DNA of 64,000 nucleotides from Rotaria socialis (lineage: Eukaryota; Rotifera; Eurotatoria; Philodinida; Philodinidae). A program made the translations under genes and the position numbers. Below, piece by piece: positions 47,890-59,972 of the stretch. The notes beneath the pieces are model-generated. The model searched no databases. It had not been told where the DNA came from and saw only the letters and a program-made list of their open reading frames with translations. Where the stretch lies: NCBI GenBank assembly GCA_905331475.1, contig CAJNYU010001693.1, positions 1 to 64,000 of the forward strand, written 5' to 3'. The stretch's first letter is position 1, and each line of letters begins with the position of its first letter.

Positions 47890-50800
47890 TGAGATTTAGC
47901 AACAAACAATCAACTGGATTAGATGAAAAATTGCGGGTAAGTTTTTTCTTAATCTTTCCTATAAGCTTACCATGAATTGAAAAGCAAATATTTATTGAAT
48001 AACCAACTTTCTTGTCTCTGAAAGAGGTGGGAAAAAACAAGATAAAATATATGTTAAAATAGAAAAATATATGTTTTTTTTTTGAATGATTTATGAAGAT
48101 AAAAAGGCGTCGGAAAAGGTCTGTAGGTAAATGGGCAAATTTCCCCTTTTTTTCTCCAATCGTACAAATGCACATATATATTTTTTTATTTATTTATATA
48201 AGATGATGGACAGTTTACTTTGGTATTGATGATGACAATGGTGTAGAGACGATTTTATTGACTGAAGAATAAATCGACATAGTCGATTAGAATGATTCGC
48301 GATGGAAATTGGATAGATTATTTAAGAAAAACAAGATACGAAAAGATAAAACAAATGTTTACTAGAGAACAATGATATATCGTCGACGTCTAAGTTTCAT
48401 TTTAATGTATCCATAAACGGGACTGAATACACAAGCAACGAGAAGAACTTTTCTTTTTTTTGTGAATTTTGGAATGTACGTGAATTGATCAAGTAGCCAT
48501 TTATAAAATACTAATTACCCGCACGGGTGTCACGATATAATTAAGCGAAATTCTGGTTATAGATGGCGCCGGTTTATTATTTTCATCTTGACTTATTCTA
48601 TTCTATTAAGAGATGAAAAGAAATTTGCCAATAAGTATGAATTCGAATAACAGATATCGTCTTTTAGTAATACGTGAATACGGTAAAGGAATACAATGAT
48701 GACTTAAAACATTTTAAATGATAAAAAGATTCATTTAAATTTTTGTAGTAATGCACAGAACAATCGACACTTCGTACCGTATATCACAATCAGTAGAATT
48801 AGGATGTGCTTAAGAGACTTTTTGACACTCATACGCTTCTCAGTTAAAGTGATAAACTTAGTTCTGTGGATGTAAAGACTGCTTGTATCACTCTTTATTC
48901 AAAAATAATCTATACCTTTCAATTTTTGAACGCAAAAAGTTCGGCAAATTTATAGAGAGAACAGGAAATGATAAATATCCTCATGAGATTTATAATTACA
49001 AGAGTATACAGTTGTTGTTAACCTAAATATAGATGATGTGGATTTTAAAGAATAGCATTTGCTCTTCTTTCAAAGTCGCCTTTACCATATAGTTGATAAG
49101 TTAATTATAGTCACTCACTAAAATATATCCTACTGTAATTACACACGCGGTTGTGATACTTACAGAGAGAAAGAAAGATAGACTAATGACCTTTATTGAC
49201 ATCAGTTCACTGTAACATAGATAATATCCATCAGACATCGAATAAACTTTTTAATGACGTATAATATAAAAAAATATTGTTAAGCGTAGAAAAAACACAA
49301 GACAATATGACTCGGTAAAATCGCTTTCTCGTCTTCAATTTCTAGTAAATTGAAAACTTTCAATCTCCTATTTTAGATTTATATGGTACCGCAAACAGAA
49401 CTCTCTTTATCTGGTTTAATCGTTTTCTATAGTATTGAATATGAATCAAAAACAAAACGATGTTCAAATTAATCGTGTATAATTTGGGTTATAAAATTTT
49501 CCATAGATGTCCTTTGTAACTAAAGCTATTTTCATGGAGCTCCATACAGTTCTCTTATTATGTTTGTGTCTTATGCAAATGATCTTGATAATTTGCTGAA
49601 AGTTATAATGCTTCTATTATGTCGTGTTATGTTTATTAATGGAAATGTATACTGTGCAGGTGCAAAATAACTTGATACTATTTCAACAACGCAAATAGAT
49701 TATCTATTAATCTCTGGAACTTGCTAATTTACTTTTCGAGAAATAGCAAAGCTCTATTTTTAAATAGTTTATTTTACATTGTATAAATATCTAGTTGTTG
49801 TTAATTATTTTTTTTTACCTTCTAATTACCAAGATAGTTACTGCCATCTAAAACCGTTCTGTATGATTGAATCAGTGAGTTATAAGGTGTTTATTATTTC
49901 TGCTAGTGAAATGAAATGATGCCAACGTAGATGTGCTGAGAATGCTAGAGTAAACATTTATTCTTTCGAATCTAAATCAAGCCATCAGGTGCTTTATGAA
50001 ATTTCAATTTTTCTATTTACAATCAACATCAACTTCCTAAATGGTATGCATAGAATTGGCCGAAAGAAAAAAATGTCGAAAGTGCTATAAATCGAGTTTG
50101 AGCATACGCTATCCATTTAAAAATACAACGATGGATACTCCTACAGATTGCACATATGGGATTGTTGAAAAGCTGGGTTTAAACTCTATCTATAGCATTT
50201 TCGACATTTTTTACTTTCGACGTTTTTTCTTTCGGCTAATTTTATACCATTCTCCTAAATGATTCACTACTATAACAACTCATCCGACTTACGCAATTTT
50301 TATTACACATTTGAGTAGTTCGACTGGTAACGAAAAATGAAAAACCATCGAAATTCATAAAAAGAAATAATTACATGCGGATTCAAATCTATTTCGAGAA
50401 ATCTTGAACATTGTACCTTAGATCTCTCTCTCTCTCTAGTAAATACGTTGGCCTTGAAATTTAACTTTTAATTTAATCCAACAATTTAACTTTTAAATTC
50501 AATTTGAACTGCAGCCCTCTATTTTTGTTGTCAACTGTTTCGTATATTACTTTTGTTGTTCGACTCGTTACTCAGCATGTCAACTATTCCAATACCGATT
50601 AATCAAAATCTATTATCTGCGTGTAAAAAAAAACACACGAATGAATGATAATAATGTATCGAAATAGTTTTCGACGTCATTCCTAGATGTCTTCTGATGT
50701 TTCGATAAGCTCAAGTGGAAGAAGAGCAACGCATCCGTTTGGAATGTTATAAAACATGGACTTCTTATATGATTGGCTGGTTATATCTATCTAGAGATAA

Positions 50801-50937
50801 CCTGTTGCTTTTGATTCAAAATCTACTATATAGTCTACTATCAAAACAGAACACAATGAAATATATTATCACCTTCAAATAGTAAACCTGAATATTTATT
50901 TTTCTATATTAAAATCTAATTAAAAAACGAAATCGTT
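47890..50937. other. Intergenic region between head-to-head genes
   Basis: 3.0 kb separating the divergent starts of the ZC3H18-like gene (minus) and the ankyrin/SOCS gene (plus). AT-rich, with no supported gene. The frames at 47784-48175 are overlapping chance frames over the promoter side. A fold-back element sits at 50041-50250 and a short (TC)n tract near 50423. Confidence 0.55.
50041..50250. mobile_element. Small fold-back element
   Basis: About 210 bp with inverted ends. The left reads ATGGTATGCATAGAATTGGC then CGAAAGAAAAAAATGTCGAAA. The right ends TTTCTTTCGGCTAATTTTATACCAT with TTTTCGACATTTT before it. The arms match with small insertions. The 73-codon frame over it is simply the palindrome translated. 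The repeated CGAAA blocks resemble those in the element at 20160-20705. Confidence 0.7.
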
Positions 50938-51876
50938 ATGCTTCCTGCTCATCGCTCAGCTACACAGTATAATATTGATGACCAATTAATAGTTGCCATA
51001 ATTCAACACGATCTTTCAGCAGTTCGACATATCCTTGAATCCAATCGGTATAGCTCAACAATAAATCAAAGTCTTTTGTATTGCTCATACCGAGATGGTT
51101 TCAATCAACCATTAACACCCTTAGGTAGAGAATTAATTGTGATAAAAACAAAACCCCTTTTTTCCTCCATATCTATCGTCTGTTCTAGCTGCTGCTTGTC
51201 ATTTTGGTTCATATGATATTGTTGATATATTAATAAATTATTTTCATGCTAACATCAATAAGCAACATCTACCTGGTTGTAAAACTCCACTTCATTATGC
51301 TGTTTTAGCAAAATCAAATCGTTCTATTATTGTTCAATATCTTCTTGGGCATGGTAAAAAGATCAAAAATATTACCTGTCTATAGTAAAATTATGGACTT
51401 TTTTCCTTTGATAAATAGGTGCGAGTGTTGATATTCAAGATCGTCATGGTACTACAGCGTTAATGTTAGCTGTCCTTCATTCTTATGATGATATAGTACA
51501 TCTATTACTTGAACAAGCCGGTGCAAATGTACGCATTTACAATCAATATCATCTAACAGCATTTGATTTCGTAAAAACGAATACTTCAATTATCAATAAT
51601 CTTATTCGTTATGGTACTATATCATTTAATATAAACGATAAAAAATTATTTCAATGGCTAATTATTAATAAACATATGCGTTTAGCTCGTCTATTAATCG
51701 AAGCCGGTTATACGCCACCAATCACATTATTTCAACAGCGAATACGTTCATTGAAAAGTTTATGTCGTCTAAAAATACGTTTTCAAATTTCAGGTAGTCA
51801 TTTTCGACAACGTATCGAAACGCTTCCGGTGAGAAATAAACAATTAATTAAATATATTTTACTTGACGACATATAG
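50938..51876 (+). CDS. Ankyrin-repeat and SOCS-box protein (ASB-like)
   Basis: Three exons, 50938-51124, 51189-51353 and 51419-51876, give about 269 residues. Ankyrin repeats are visible across both splice joints: PLAAACHFGSYDIVDILINY, KTPLHYAVLAKSN..IVQYLLGHGA, and GTTALMLAVLHSYDDIVHLL. A further degenerate repeat has MRLARLLIEAGY. The C-terminal 45 residues read SLKSLCRLKIRF then ETLPVRNKQLIKYILL, which fits a SOCS box (elongin B/C-binding segment, then the LPLP-like cullin-5 stretch). The family acts as substrate adaptor of cullin-RING ubiquitin ligases. The substrate is unknown. The start ATG follows an A-rich leader. Confidence 0.78.
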
Positions 51877-52916
51877 ACTAGAATTTTATTTTATTGAGTT
51901 TTTGCTTTTGCGTGTGCAATCATAATTGTTTTGTTTATTTAGTTTTTCATATTTTGAACAGATGCTAGTGTGAAAATTAAAAGAAAAAGAAAGGAAATTA
52001 TTTTTATAATAATAAAATGATTAACATGACCAAAGTTTAGAATTTCAACGTTTTAATTTTATGATTTATAACTTGTTCGCTACATCAATGTATGGATATC
52101 GATATAATTTAATTCAAGGGTATTTTATAAGGTTTTTCTTTCGAGTATTTGCCGTGAAAAAAATAGTAACCTTTGATTTTTAACGTTTTTTAGGCTCCTT
52201 TATTGACTATTGACAACAACGGGGATATAATTATCGTCGATCGAATAGGAATAAAAAATGCAGAGGTGTCAATGACTAAAAGATTCGAGCACACATACCC
52301 TGTGGGAAAGTACTTTTCATTCACATGCTTAAGATTTTGGGCTCGTTTGTGATGAGTAAAAGAAATGAAAAAAAATCGATTCAATCACCTCTTAGAGTGA
52401 AGCTATTTTATATTTTCCGCGAAACAAATCATATTCAACTTTGATCCACTCAATTTGCCCTATTTTAGCACTGCAATCTTGGACAAAGACAAACTAGAGA
52501 AAAAACTCGAACGCTATTAAATAATAGGTAATATATTCAATGTGTCAAACGAAAGCTTCATAATAGCTTGTCTAATTTGATATACCTCAGTTACGATTTT
52601 TCGTCAAACTTGAATGATCAAACAGAAAAACAACATTTCAAGGTCCACCTCTATTTCGTTGCGCATAGGTATGCATACAATTTTGCCACAAATGAAAAAT
52701 TACAAATGATTAATACGTATTGATAGTGACGCAAAAGAAAAGGATACAAACGAAAAAAAATTTTCTGTTTTTTCCAACAAACTCGCGCAGTCTCGTGATT
52801 CAAATCGGAACAAAAAAAAGCCCTGTCGGAAATTGAGTCTCCTCGGATTCATTTCATCATTTTCGTTTTCGTCAACGGGTCAAAGCTGAGTAGGTTTTCA
52901 TTATTCATTTCACGCA
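51877..52916. other. Intergenic region
   Basis: 1.0 kb between two plus-strand genes. AT-rich, with an antisense chance frame at 52190-52384. It should contain the ASB-like 3' UTR and the promoter of the acyl-CoA-synthetase-like gene. No element was recognised. Confidence 0.5.
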
Positions 52917-54244
52917 ATGGTGCCAACGATTCGATTCATCCGGCGTTTATCAACAAAATCATCAATCGTGAATAAATTAGTTAATGTTTTGCAATCATCG
53001 CCGTGTGAAGCAAGAGAAACAAAGCTTGCTGATTTTTTTGAAATATATAATAAACAAGTGGGAGCAGCAACTTGCTCAAATATTATTTCTGATGTCATCA
53101 ATCATTTGGCTATTCAAAAGCCAGAAAAGCCAGCTCTATGGACGTTTGAGAGTAAAAGTAAAGCACATTCAGCTCTCACATATAATGAAGTCTATAAACA
53201 ATCATGTCAATTGGCCAATGTTCTTACTGGTAAACAATATAATTTGAAACAGGGTCACGCTGTATGTTATCAAATTTACATAATTCATGCAAAATAATTA
53301 ACTTTTTCAAATAGGTACTCGTTATTTTACCACATAATATGAAAGAACGATTTTTATTATGGTTAGCATGCCTTCAAACGGGCTTAGTGTTTTGTCCATA
53401 TGACCCAAAGGAGTTAACTGAGATTGGAATTTCTCAAAGAATTCGACGGTTAATTATTGATTGTGTTATTACTGATGAAGATAATTTGGAAATGGTACGC
53501 CATTGTACTTATACTCCATTGCGACCGTTGACAAAAGGTGTTATTATGAAAGGTTCAGCTTCCGAACTGCCACCAGTTAGCTGGAATCATCTAATACAAG
53601 CTGCTAATAATGCTGATAGTCAATATACTAAAATGGTGAATACCAATCCTAATATGCCTGCCATGCGATTTCTATCAAACAAACAGCATGTTATTCAATA
53701 TTCTCAAGAATACCTAAGCACTCGTTTAATAATAACAGCGTAATTTTAATTTTAATTTTAATAATACCTATTTCAATTTGATATTTAGTCTTTGGCTTAG
53801 CAAATACAAAGTTCCTAATTTAGTGTGGATGAAAAATCGAACTGATATAATGTCAATGGCTCCTTGGCTATTTGGTTCGTCGATATTTTGTAATGAATCC
53901 GAAAATTTGAAAACAATGTTCGATACATTGAAAAACTATCCGATTGATGCTTTTTGTGCACCACAAGCGAATTATAGAATGCTTGAAGATGAACAACAGC
54001 AAGAAGAACATAAAAACCAACTTCAACAATTATTTTCTTTTGAACCAATCAGTGCAGATCTGAAAGCTCAATGGCTTTCACTGACAAATCTTTCTGTTCA
54101 TGATGGTAAGTTAATAAATAGTTCTTCAATTTTTATATTAGATTTTTCTTTTAATTAGATTATGCTGCTTTCAATGATGAATCTAAATTAAAATATTTTC
54201 CAAATAATGATCAACAAAAGCCAGATCATGATTTCGAAGAGTAG
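52917..54244 (+). CDS. Short ACSM-like acyl-CoA synthetase relative, probably a pseudo-enzyme
   Basis: Four phase-consistent exons, 52917-53261, 53315-53739, 53789-54105 and 54159-54244, give about 390 residues against about 575 in ACSM enzymes. The N-terminus (MVPTIRFIRRLST) looks like a mitochondrial presequence. The body follows the ACSM layout: KPALWTF, LTYNEVYKQSCQLANVL, VLVILPHNMKERFLLWLACLQTG, SWNHLIQAA, MAPWLFGSSIF, YPIDAFCAPQANYRML. Where the AMP/ATP-binding loop TSGTSG-x-PK should be, the sequence reads FLSNKQHVIQYS, so the loop is lost. The chain ends soon after the first half of the fold, lacking the YGQTE region and the whole C-terminal lid domain. Splicing is clean and no internal stops exist, so it is likely expressed but cannot activate acyl groups in the usual way. 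Confidence 0.75.
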
Positions 54245-54310
54245 CTAGGTGACTTTTTTTTTCTTGTTAATTGCTTATTCTATCGTTCTTCATGCTTCTA
54301 TTTAGATTTG

Positions 54311-54341
54311 AACAACAACAACAACAACAACAACAGCAACA
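54311..54341. repeat. (CAA)n tract
   Basis: About ten ACA/CAA units between the stop codons of two convergent genes. Confidence 0.75.
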
Positions 54342-54457
54342 AATAAACTGATTAGAGAATTGAGCGAGTTCAGACGGGAAATTCGATGCCGTCAGGCAGT
54401 CGCCAGATCATTTGCATATATTATTTTCTGTATTTCGAATTAACATTATTTACCCTT

Positions 54458-55553
54458 CTATCTTAAATTTTGCTTTAATGAAGCCAATTTCGTCATTTTC
54501 TAATAAACGAGAGATTTGATTAATGGTGATAAAAAAAATGTATTTTACTCACACGAGTGCTGTTGCTTAGAATTTCTTTACAATGACGAACGGCAGCTTT
54601 TTGCAGCCATTCATGTAGATATTTATTTTCAATTAAATCACGAATTGATTGTCCGCCACTGCTGATTCATTCTCTATACATGTTATCAATCGAGAAAAAT
54701 GAACAATTTACGTACGCGGTGATTCGTCCATGAGTCATCTCTGATATTGAGTTTTTCTCAGAACATTTGCAATCACAAGTATTTACATGCATTTGCCGGT
54801 TTTTCATTGTTTTCCTGATAAGATAACGAAGAATATTTCAAATGAAGCAGAGATAAAAAAAAGTTTTGCAATGAAGTATTTTTCACTTTTTTCGAGTTCT
54901 CGAAAAATGACGCGGTAAAAATTCATAGAATGAGATCGACACTATCGCAAGTCGTACAAAAAGAATATTTTGTCTATTATTTAAACCTGTTTTTCACTGA
55001 AACTTGTGGATCGAGCTGTAGCAAGAGATCTGTTCTCTTTGATTTGTTCTATCTGATACGGCGACAGGCGGAAAAGAGTGAAGAATACTTGATTCCAAAA
55101 CGCTTGATTGTCTATTCTACCGATATTGATGTATATCTTGTACTCTTGTAAGCCCTAATCGAACAGCATTTTTATTTATTGTGATGAAATTAGGAACACT
55201 TATTGATTTCGATATTTTCTTCATCGGTGTACAACAATGTTGTAGAGCTATTTTGCAAAAAAACGATTCTGGACAACCGAATGAAGAATCAATTGGATAT
55301 TTACCTGCGGCTACACCAGTAATACCATTCTGTTGTGGATGCTTGATACCATATACGTAATTCTCAGGAGGTAAACGATAACCTCGTTTGCGTGCTTTGC
55401 ACATATCGTAGTCCTGCTTTGAGATACTTCAGTTAAAGAATTTAACTAAAAATTAATACTAACTAAAATAGGACATTCATTATTGAGCAACGTTTGACAA
55501 AATGTTCGCTCATTAGATGTTGATTTTTTATGTTGACGACAAAAAAGAGTCAT
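54458..55553 (-). CDS. Small protein resembling CFAP77 (cilia-associated)
   Basis: Four exons, 55464-55553, 55121-55413, 54553-54658 and 54458-54499, splice in phase to about 176 residues. Visible features: RKRGYRLPPENYVYGI near residue 40, a pattern like the GYxLPxxxFxYG of CFAP77-type ciliary proteins, then a Cys-rich middle, ITINKNAVRLGLTRVQDIHQYR, and a charged helix IENKYLHEWLQKAAVRH. CFAP77 homologues are microtubule inner or axonemal proteins in motile cilia. I am working from remembered motif shape, so the family call is tentative; the exon structure is firmer. The final exon is only 14 codons. It is convergent with the ACSM-like gene, with stops 213 bp apart. Confidence 0.55.
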
Positions 55554-56011
55554 ATTAGAAGTTTTTAGTTAAGAAGAAGTAACATATATCGTCTCCTCTT
55601 TCTCAGTATAGATTTACAGGAATCATTATAAGAAATTCTAAAACTCATAGATCGCGCTTATTTTTTCCAAAACTCTTTAAAATTTGTTACTATGTACAAT
55701 TAGTATCGCACTATAGCGTAATTATCATTCAATCCTTTCCATTAATAATCCATGGTCATTAATTGCAGTCGACCTTGAACCCATCAGCATCAGCATACGT
55801 AACAATTCTCTGCCTATAAGAAAATCGTATTGATTTAAGATTAATTTCAATCACAATTTATATGCGACTTGCCATACATTTAATCTAACACATACTGGTC
55901 TTAGTCAACTTTTCATACGATCCTTCTGATCGATATATTAAAGGATATTCAATAAACAACATAAGCAAACATCCATCAACATACGTCAATATCAGCCATT
56001 AATATTTATTG
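55554..56011. other. Short intergenic region
   Basis: 458 bp between divergent starts of the CFAP77-like gene (minus) and the unrecognised gene at 56012 (plus). No element was recognised; it may act as a shared promoter region. Confidence 0.45.
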
Positions 56012-56527
56012 ATGTCGAAAACTCGATTAAACAGGTGTAATGCTTGTAAATCTTTGCCGAAAATTTTATCCTTATCGAAAACAATCCAACTATATAGAAG
56101 TAAAAGTTTACCATCATGTTTTAAATTCCCGCACGAACAATTTCCGAACAAGAAAAAAATCTCAACATTAGAAATAATGAATAAAAATAAAGCGAACCCG
56201 ACGATTGGTGAATTACTCGGTGATGATGATCTATTTCACTATCATTATCAACATCAATATAGTTCATCGAGAAATAAACGTAAACGATATCATCATCGTT
56301 CATATTCTCATCGAAAACATCATCGTAAAACACAAGAATCTCGATATCAATTTTCATTATCATCTCAATACGTTGAGTCAACATCAAAACTAAATCAAAT
56401 ATATTCTTATCCAACAACATATAATTATACTTCATTACCTAATTACTGTTATTATTGCTATTCAAATATGTCGTCTTCTTATTGTCCTTATCTCATATCG
56501 AATTACTGCAACAACCTTCGAACATGA
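56012..56527 (+). CDS. Uncharacterised Tyr/Ser/His-rich protein
   Basis: A single-exon frame of 171 codons starting ATGTCGAAAACTCG. The N-terminal third is basic (Lys/Arg/Ser), the middle is rich in Tyr, His and Arg (HYHYQHQY, KRKRYHHRSYSHRKHH), and the C-terminus has clustered Tyr/Cys (NYCYYCYSNMSSSYCPY). No domain was recognised. The opposite strand also has a 104-codon frame, which I take as the shadow. It is likely a genuine but fast-evolving gene, and chance cannot be excluded because the sequence is low in complexity. Confidence 0.45.
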   Translation: MSKTRLNRCNACKSLPKILSLSKTIQLYRSKSLPSCFKFPHEQFPNKKKISTLEIMNKNKANPTIGELLGDDDLFHYHYQHQYSSSRNKRKRYHHRSYSHRKHHRKTQESRYQFSLSSQYVESTSKLNQIYSYPTTYNYTSLPNYCYYCYSNMSSSYCPYLISNYCNNLRT

Positions 56528-56622
56528 TTATACAAAAGAAAAACAACGTATCATTTTCTTAAGTAGAGTTTATTTATTTTCAGTCGATTTATTCTCTTAG
56601 AAAAGTATTTTCTTTCGTGCTA

Positions 56623-57757
56623 TCAACGATTTTGTTGTTGTTCACTTTCCAGCATAATTAAACAACATAGATGAGGAATAAAATTTGCATAGTAACAAAA
56701 TGGTTTTCGTTGTATATCGATTGGTATTTGAGATGATTTAAGTAATTTATATATTGTTAAAAAAGCTGTTATACCAATTTGTTCTTCAACATATTGACGA
56801 ATACGATCGATTTTCGTTCGACGATCGAAGTCATTGGTACGAGCAACATCAAATAATAATTGTAATGGTGAAAACATTTTCAATGATGAAGTCATATTAT
56901 CGACGGATTCTAATAAACTTATTGTATCATCCATAGTTAATCTTTTATTAACATAGGGATTTTGTTGTTTTGCAAAATGGAAACTTAAACGAAGAGAAAA
57001 AGATGAAACAAGTGTTTGGAGTCAATTCTACTCACTCATGATTGTTGATTCCATTATTATGATTTATCAGTTCTTGCTCGTGAATATGATATTCGTTAAT
57101 TATCGGTATATGAATACCGCCCCGTTGTTGATACTTGCGCATGAACTCGTCGAGCTGCATATCTTTCTGTCGAGATTTGTTGGACTGTAATAACGCTGTT
57201 TTAGATTCTATCAGAGTTCGTTTAGCTTTTCTTTCATCATTATTATCGCTAGATGAAGCCGATGAAGACACTGCACCATCGATGACAAATGGTCGATAGT
57301 AATTTTTCTTGGACTTAGTTCGAATGCGTTGTTGTGGCTGCTGATGCTCGTGTTCACCATCAGATGAATGTAATGATGGCGATGATGACCGTGATGATTT
57401 AACCGGTGGATTCGTTTCAATCAATCGAGTATCGATTTTATATTGGCAAGAGTTTTCATTGGATGTCGTCATTGGTAATGGTAGTTCGATAGGAGATAAG
57501 TTTGAATTATCCTTCTTAACAGATCGATTATCGGTCAGTACGCTCATATGATTACTATTATTATTGTTGGGTGTAATCTCGTCAATGTCATCTTTTTTTT
57601 CGTTTTCATATGGCGTCGATGGAATTACATTAGGATATTGATCGTTTTCGAAACTTATTGATGAATCGAGAAATCTTGGTGATGGCGATTTTTTCAATAT
57701 ACCTTTCAGTTGCGATTGAACAAATAGATGTTGATGAGTATCATTAGTTGATGACAT
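56623..57757 (-). CDS. Uncharacterised Ser-rich protein with C-terminal helical domain
   Basis: Two exons, 57036-57757 and 56623-56983, joined through a CAT GA|GTGAGT donor and a GTTTAAG acceptor, give about 360 residues. The start is MSSTNDTHQHLF; the few in-frame codons before it have no ATG. Residues 1-200 are polar and disordered-looking, with LKGILKKSPSPRF near the N-terminus, and then DEFMRKYQQRGGI. The C-terminal 90 residues are helical: TISLLESVDNM, SPLQLLFDVAR, then KIDRIRQYVEEQIGITAFLTIYKLL. That last motif resembles C-terminal segments of some NIMA-related kinases, but no kinase domain is present. I do not recognise the gene. Confidence 0.6.
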
Positions 57758-58001
57758 AAGCTGAATTCTTCTCAATAGGCAAAAAAACTAACCTTGCATA
57801 GATATAAGCGAACAATGAATGATACAACTGTATTTTCTCTAGCAGCTCTCTCTCTCTCTACTTCCTTCAATCGTGTAATCTTTGCTGCGTAGAAGAAGAT
57901 AATCAATTATCTTCTATACGCACAATAACAAACAAATCGTGTTATTGCCTCTTTTGCTTTTAACCTTGCGAGAGATTGTTTAACTTATTTCTCTCTTTCT
58001 A
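57758..58001. other. Short intergenic spacer
   Basis: 244 bp between the TANGO2 stop and the start of the downstream minus-strand gene, with a (TC)n run at 57846-57861. Confidence 0.6.
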
Positions 58002-59670
58002 TTAATTTATTAAAACAGGTGATTCATCTATGTCATTCAGTTTAAAATGCCATTTATTTTCTGTCCATTCCGATGAGTCGACTAGTAGATTGCTGAGAGT
58101 TTTCTCAATGAAAACGCCTGTTTGATCATTGCGAACAATTAACACAGTTGATGTTCTATTAATAGAAAAATTAGGTGAAAATAAAAACAAAAACAAGAGT
58201 TTTTCTTTTGTTTTACCGTGTTCCATAAGTTGGTTCTTCTTCTGTGGTTTTCACATGGATTGATGAAATTTGATCACGATTTGCTTTCGTATAATGAGAA
58301 TAAACACAACCAAGATTTGAATCATTGTGGAAACTACATTCAATAATAATAAAAAATCCGCTTTCTATAACAAGTCAGCAACTTACAGTGTCGTATCACT
58401 CAGTAAAGAAAATGCTCGATGAATTAATTCTTTTTCATCTGTAATCGGTTTTTTGTAATGATCAGTTAAATCATTAAGAAGCGTTTTAAACAATTGACAA
58501 CCAAGACGAGTCTTTTCAAATGCATTTTCATCGCCATATATATGATTGCTAAAACCGAAAGGTGCTAAAATGAAGAGAAATTTTTTTTTTTTTATGTTAA
58601 ATTTTATCAACGAGAAACATAATATTAACTTACATGTTTTGATTTCAATTGGTAATGAATCTGCCGAAACATTGCTTATATATTTCGCTCGCCATTTTCT
58701 ATTAGTAGAAAATCAATCGAAGTTAAAAAATCGACTAAAAACTTATGAATCTTTAAAAGAGTCAGCAGAACTTCGAATCTATTTTCATCGAACTCTCGCA
58801 CAATACTCTGCATCTCGTTATTAAAGACAACATTGTTTTCTATAACGTCATAAAAGAATCGAAGGTTTCACATTAATCATTCAAGAAAATAGCCAAGTTC
58901 ATTATACAAGTCTGTTTTCCATGAAAATCGACAAGATCGACATTGTATACCTTGTCAAAATACTTATTCATGATAAATAACTTCGATCTAATTAATCGTT
59001 AGTCTTCCGTATTGTAGATAAGTGTTTGTTCTCTTAGAAATAATACGAGCTTCTAGTTGGAGAAAGAAAGTGTTGGCACTAGTCGAAACTGAATCGAAGA
59101 ATATTGATAGAGCCAACTTTTTTCTTAGTAATCTGTTATAATGAGTTCAAAAAGAAATAGATTAGTTTTCGACTCACTTCGACTCAATTTGTCGTTCGAT
59201 TCCAAGAAAATTAAAACCGGTATAATTGACTTTAACCTTTTGCAATTCATCCATATACAAATCAAGATTAATCTCAGGATTATTAACGTAATTTGGTACA
59301 ATAAAACCTCGACTCTGACCATTGATATTTTTTCCTTCGAATAAGTGCGAAGTTAAATTCAATAAAACGCCGATTTTACTTTGCACAGTATTTAAACATA
59401 GCCAAGTTCCACCTTCACGAGATGGCGTTTGATCTTGTCCTTGATAGAAATGAAAAATAATCTTTAGCTCAATTAATAAAGTAAAACTACTGCTTCGATT
59501 TATAAAGTAAAAACGAGCAAATTCGAACCTCCGAGTACATATTTCGTATCTTTCCAAATATGAGCTTGTTTAGCTGGTCGTCGAAAATCTTCATCACGAT
59601 TTGATAATAATATTAAATTATATCCGATATCAATGTTATTGTCTTGTAAATAACAGAAAAGAATACACAT
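58002..59670 (-). CDS. TANGO2: TANGO2 homologue (NRDE family)
   Basis: Six exons, 59529-59670, 59178-59439, 58634-58698, 58387-58564, 58217-58333 and 58002-58155, give about 305 residues (human 276). It begins MCILF, keeping the conserved Cys at position 2, then LILLSNRDEDFRRP (the NRDE motif), REGGTWLCLNT, YTGFNFLGI, FGFSNHIYG, EEEPTYGTRTSTVLIV and a C-terminal ENKWHFKLND. All these match TANGO2. The family is linked to Golgi organisation, mitochondria and lipid/haem metabolism, with the biochemical role unsettled. The 479-bp third intron is longer than the rest. The start lies only 302 bp beyond the stop of the IPO13 gene on the same strand. Confidence 0.93.
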
Positions 59671-59972
59671 GATCTCAAAATACACACAAAGCTTATAAGA
59701 AAGAAGATAACTGTTAAGTCGATAAATTCCCGATGCGTGTATCTTTTGAAGCACACATGAAGAATAAAAAATATATCTTCACTTTTACAAAGAAGACAAA
59801 AAAAAAGAAAAAAAAGAACTGTACACTTGAGAAACAGTGTTATCAACTTGTTGAAAAATGAAAGACGACTAATCATCCTTATATAAATAGTTTAACAAAT
59901 GACAAAGAACAGAAGAGCACCCATATGTTTATACAGATCGTTAAAGTTTTATTTTTTCTTGTATTTATTTTG

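Noticed and set aside
56121..56435. 104-codon minus-strand frame
   Set aside because: Antisense shadow of the 56012-56527 frame, made of Ile/Asp/Met-rich low-complexity sequence from repeated ATC/GAT codons.
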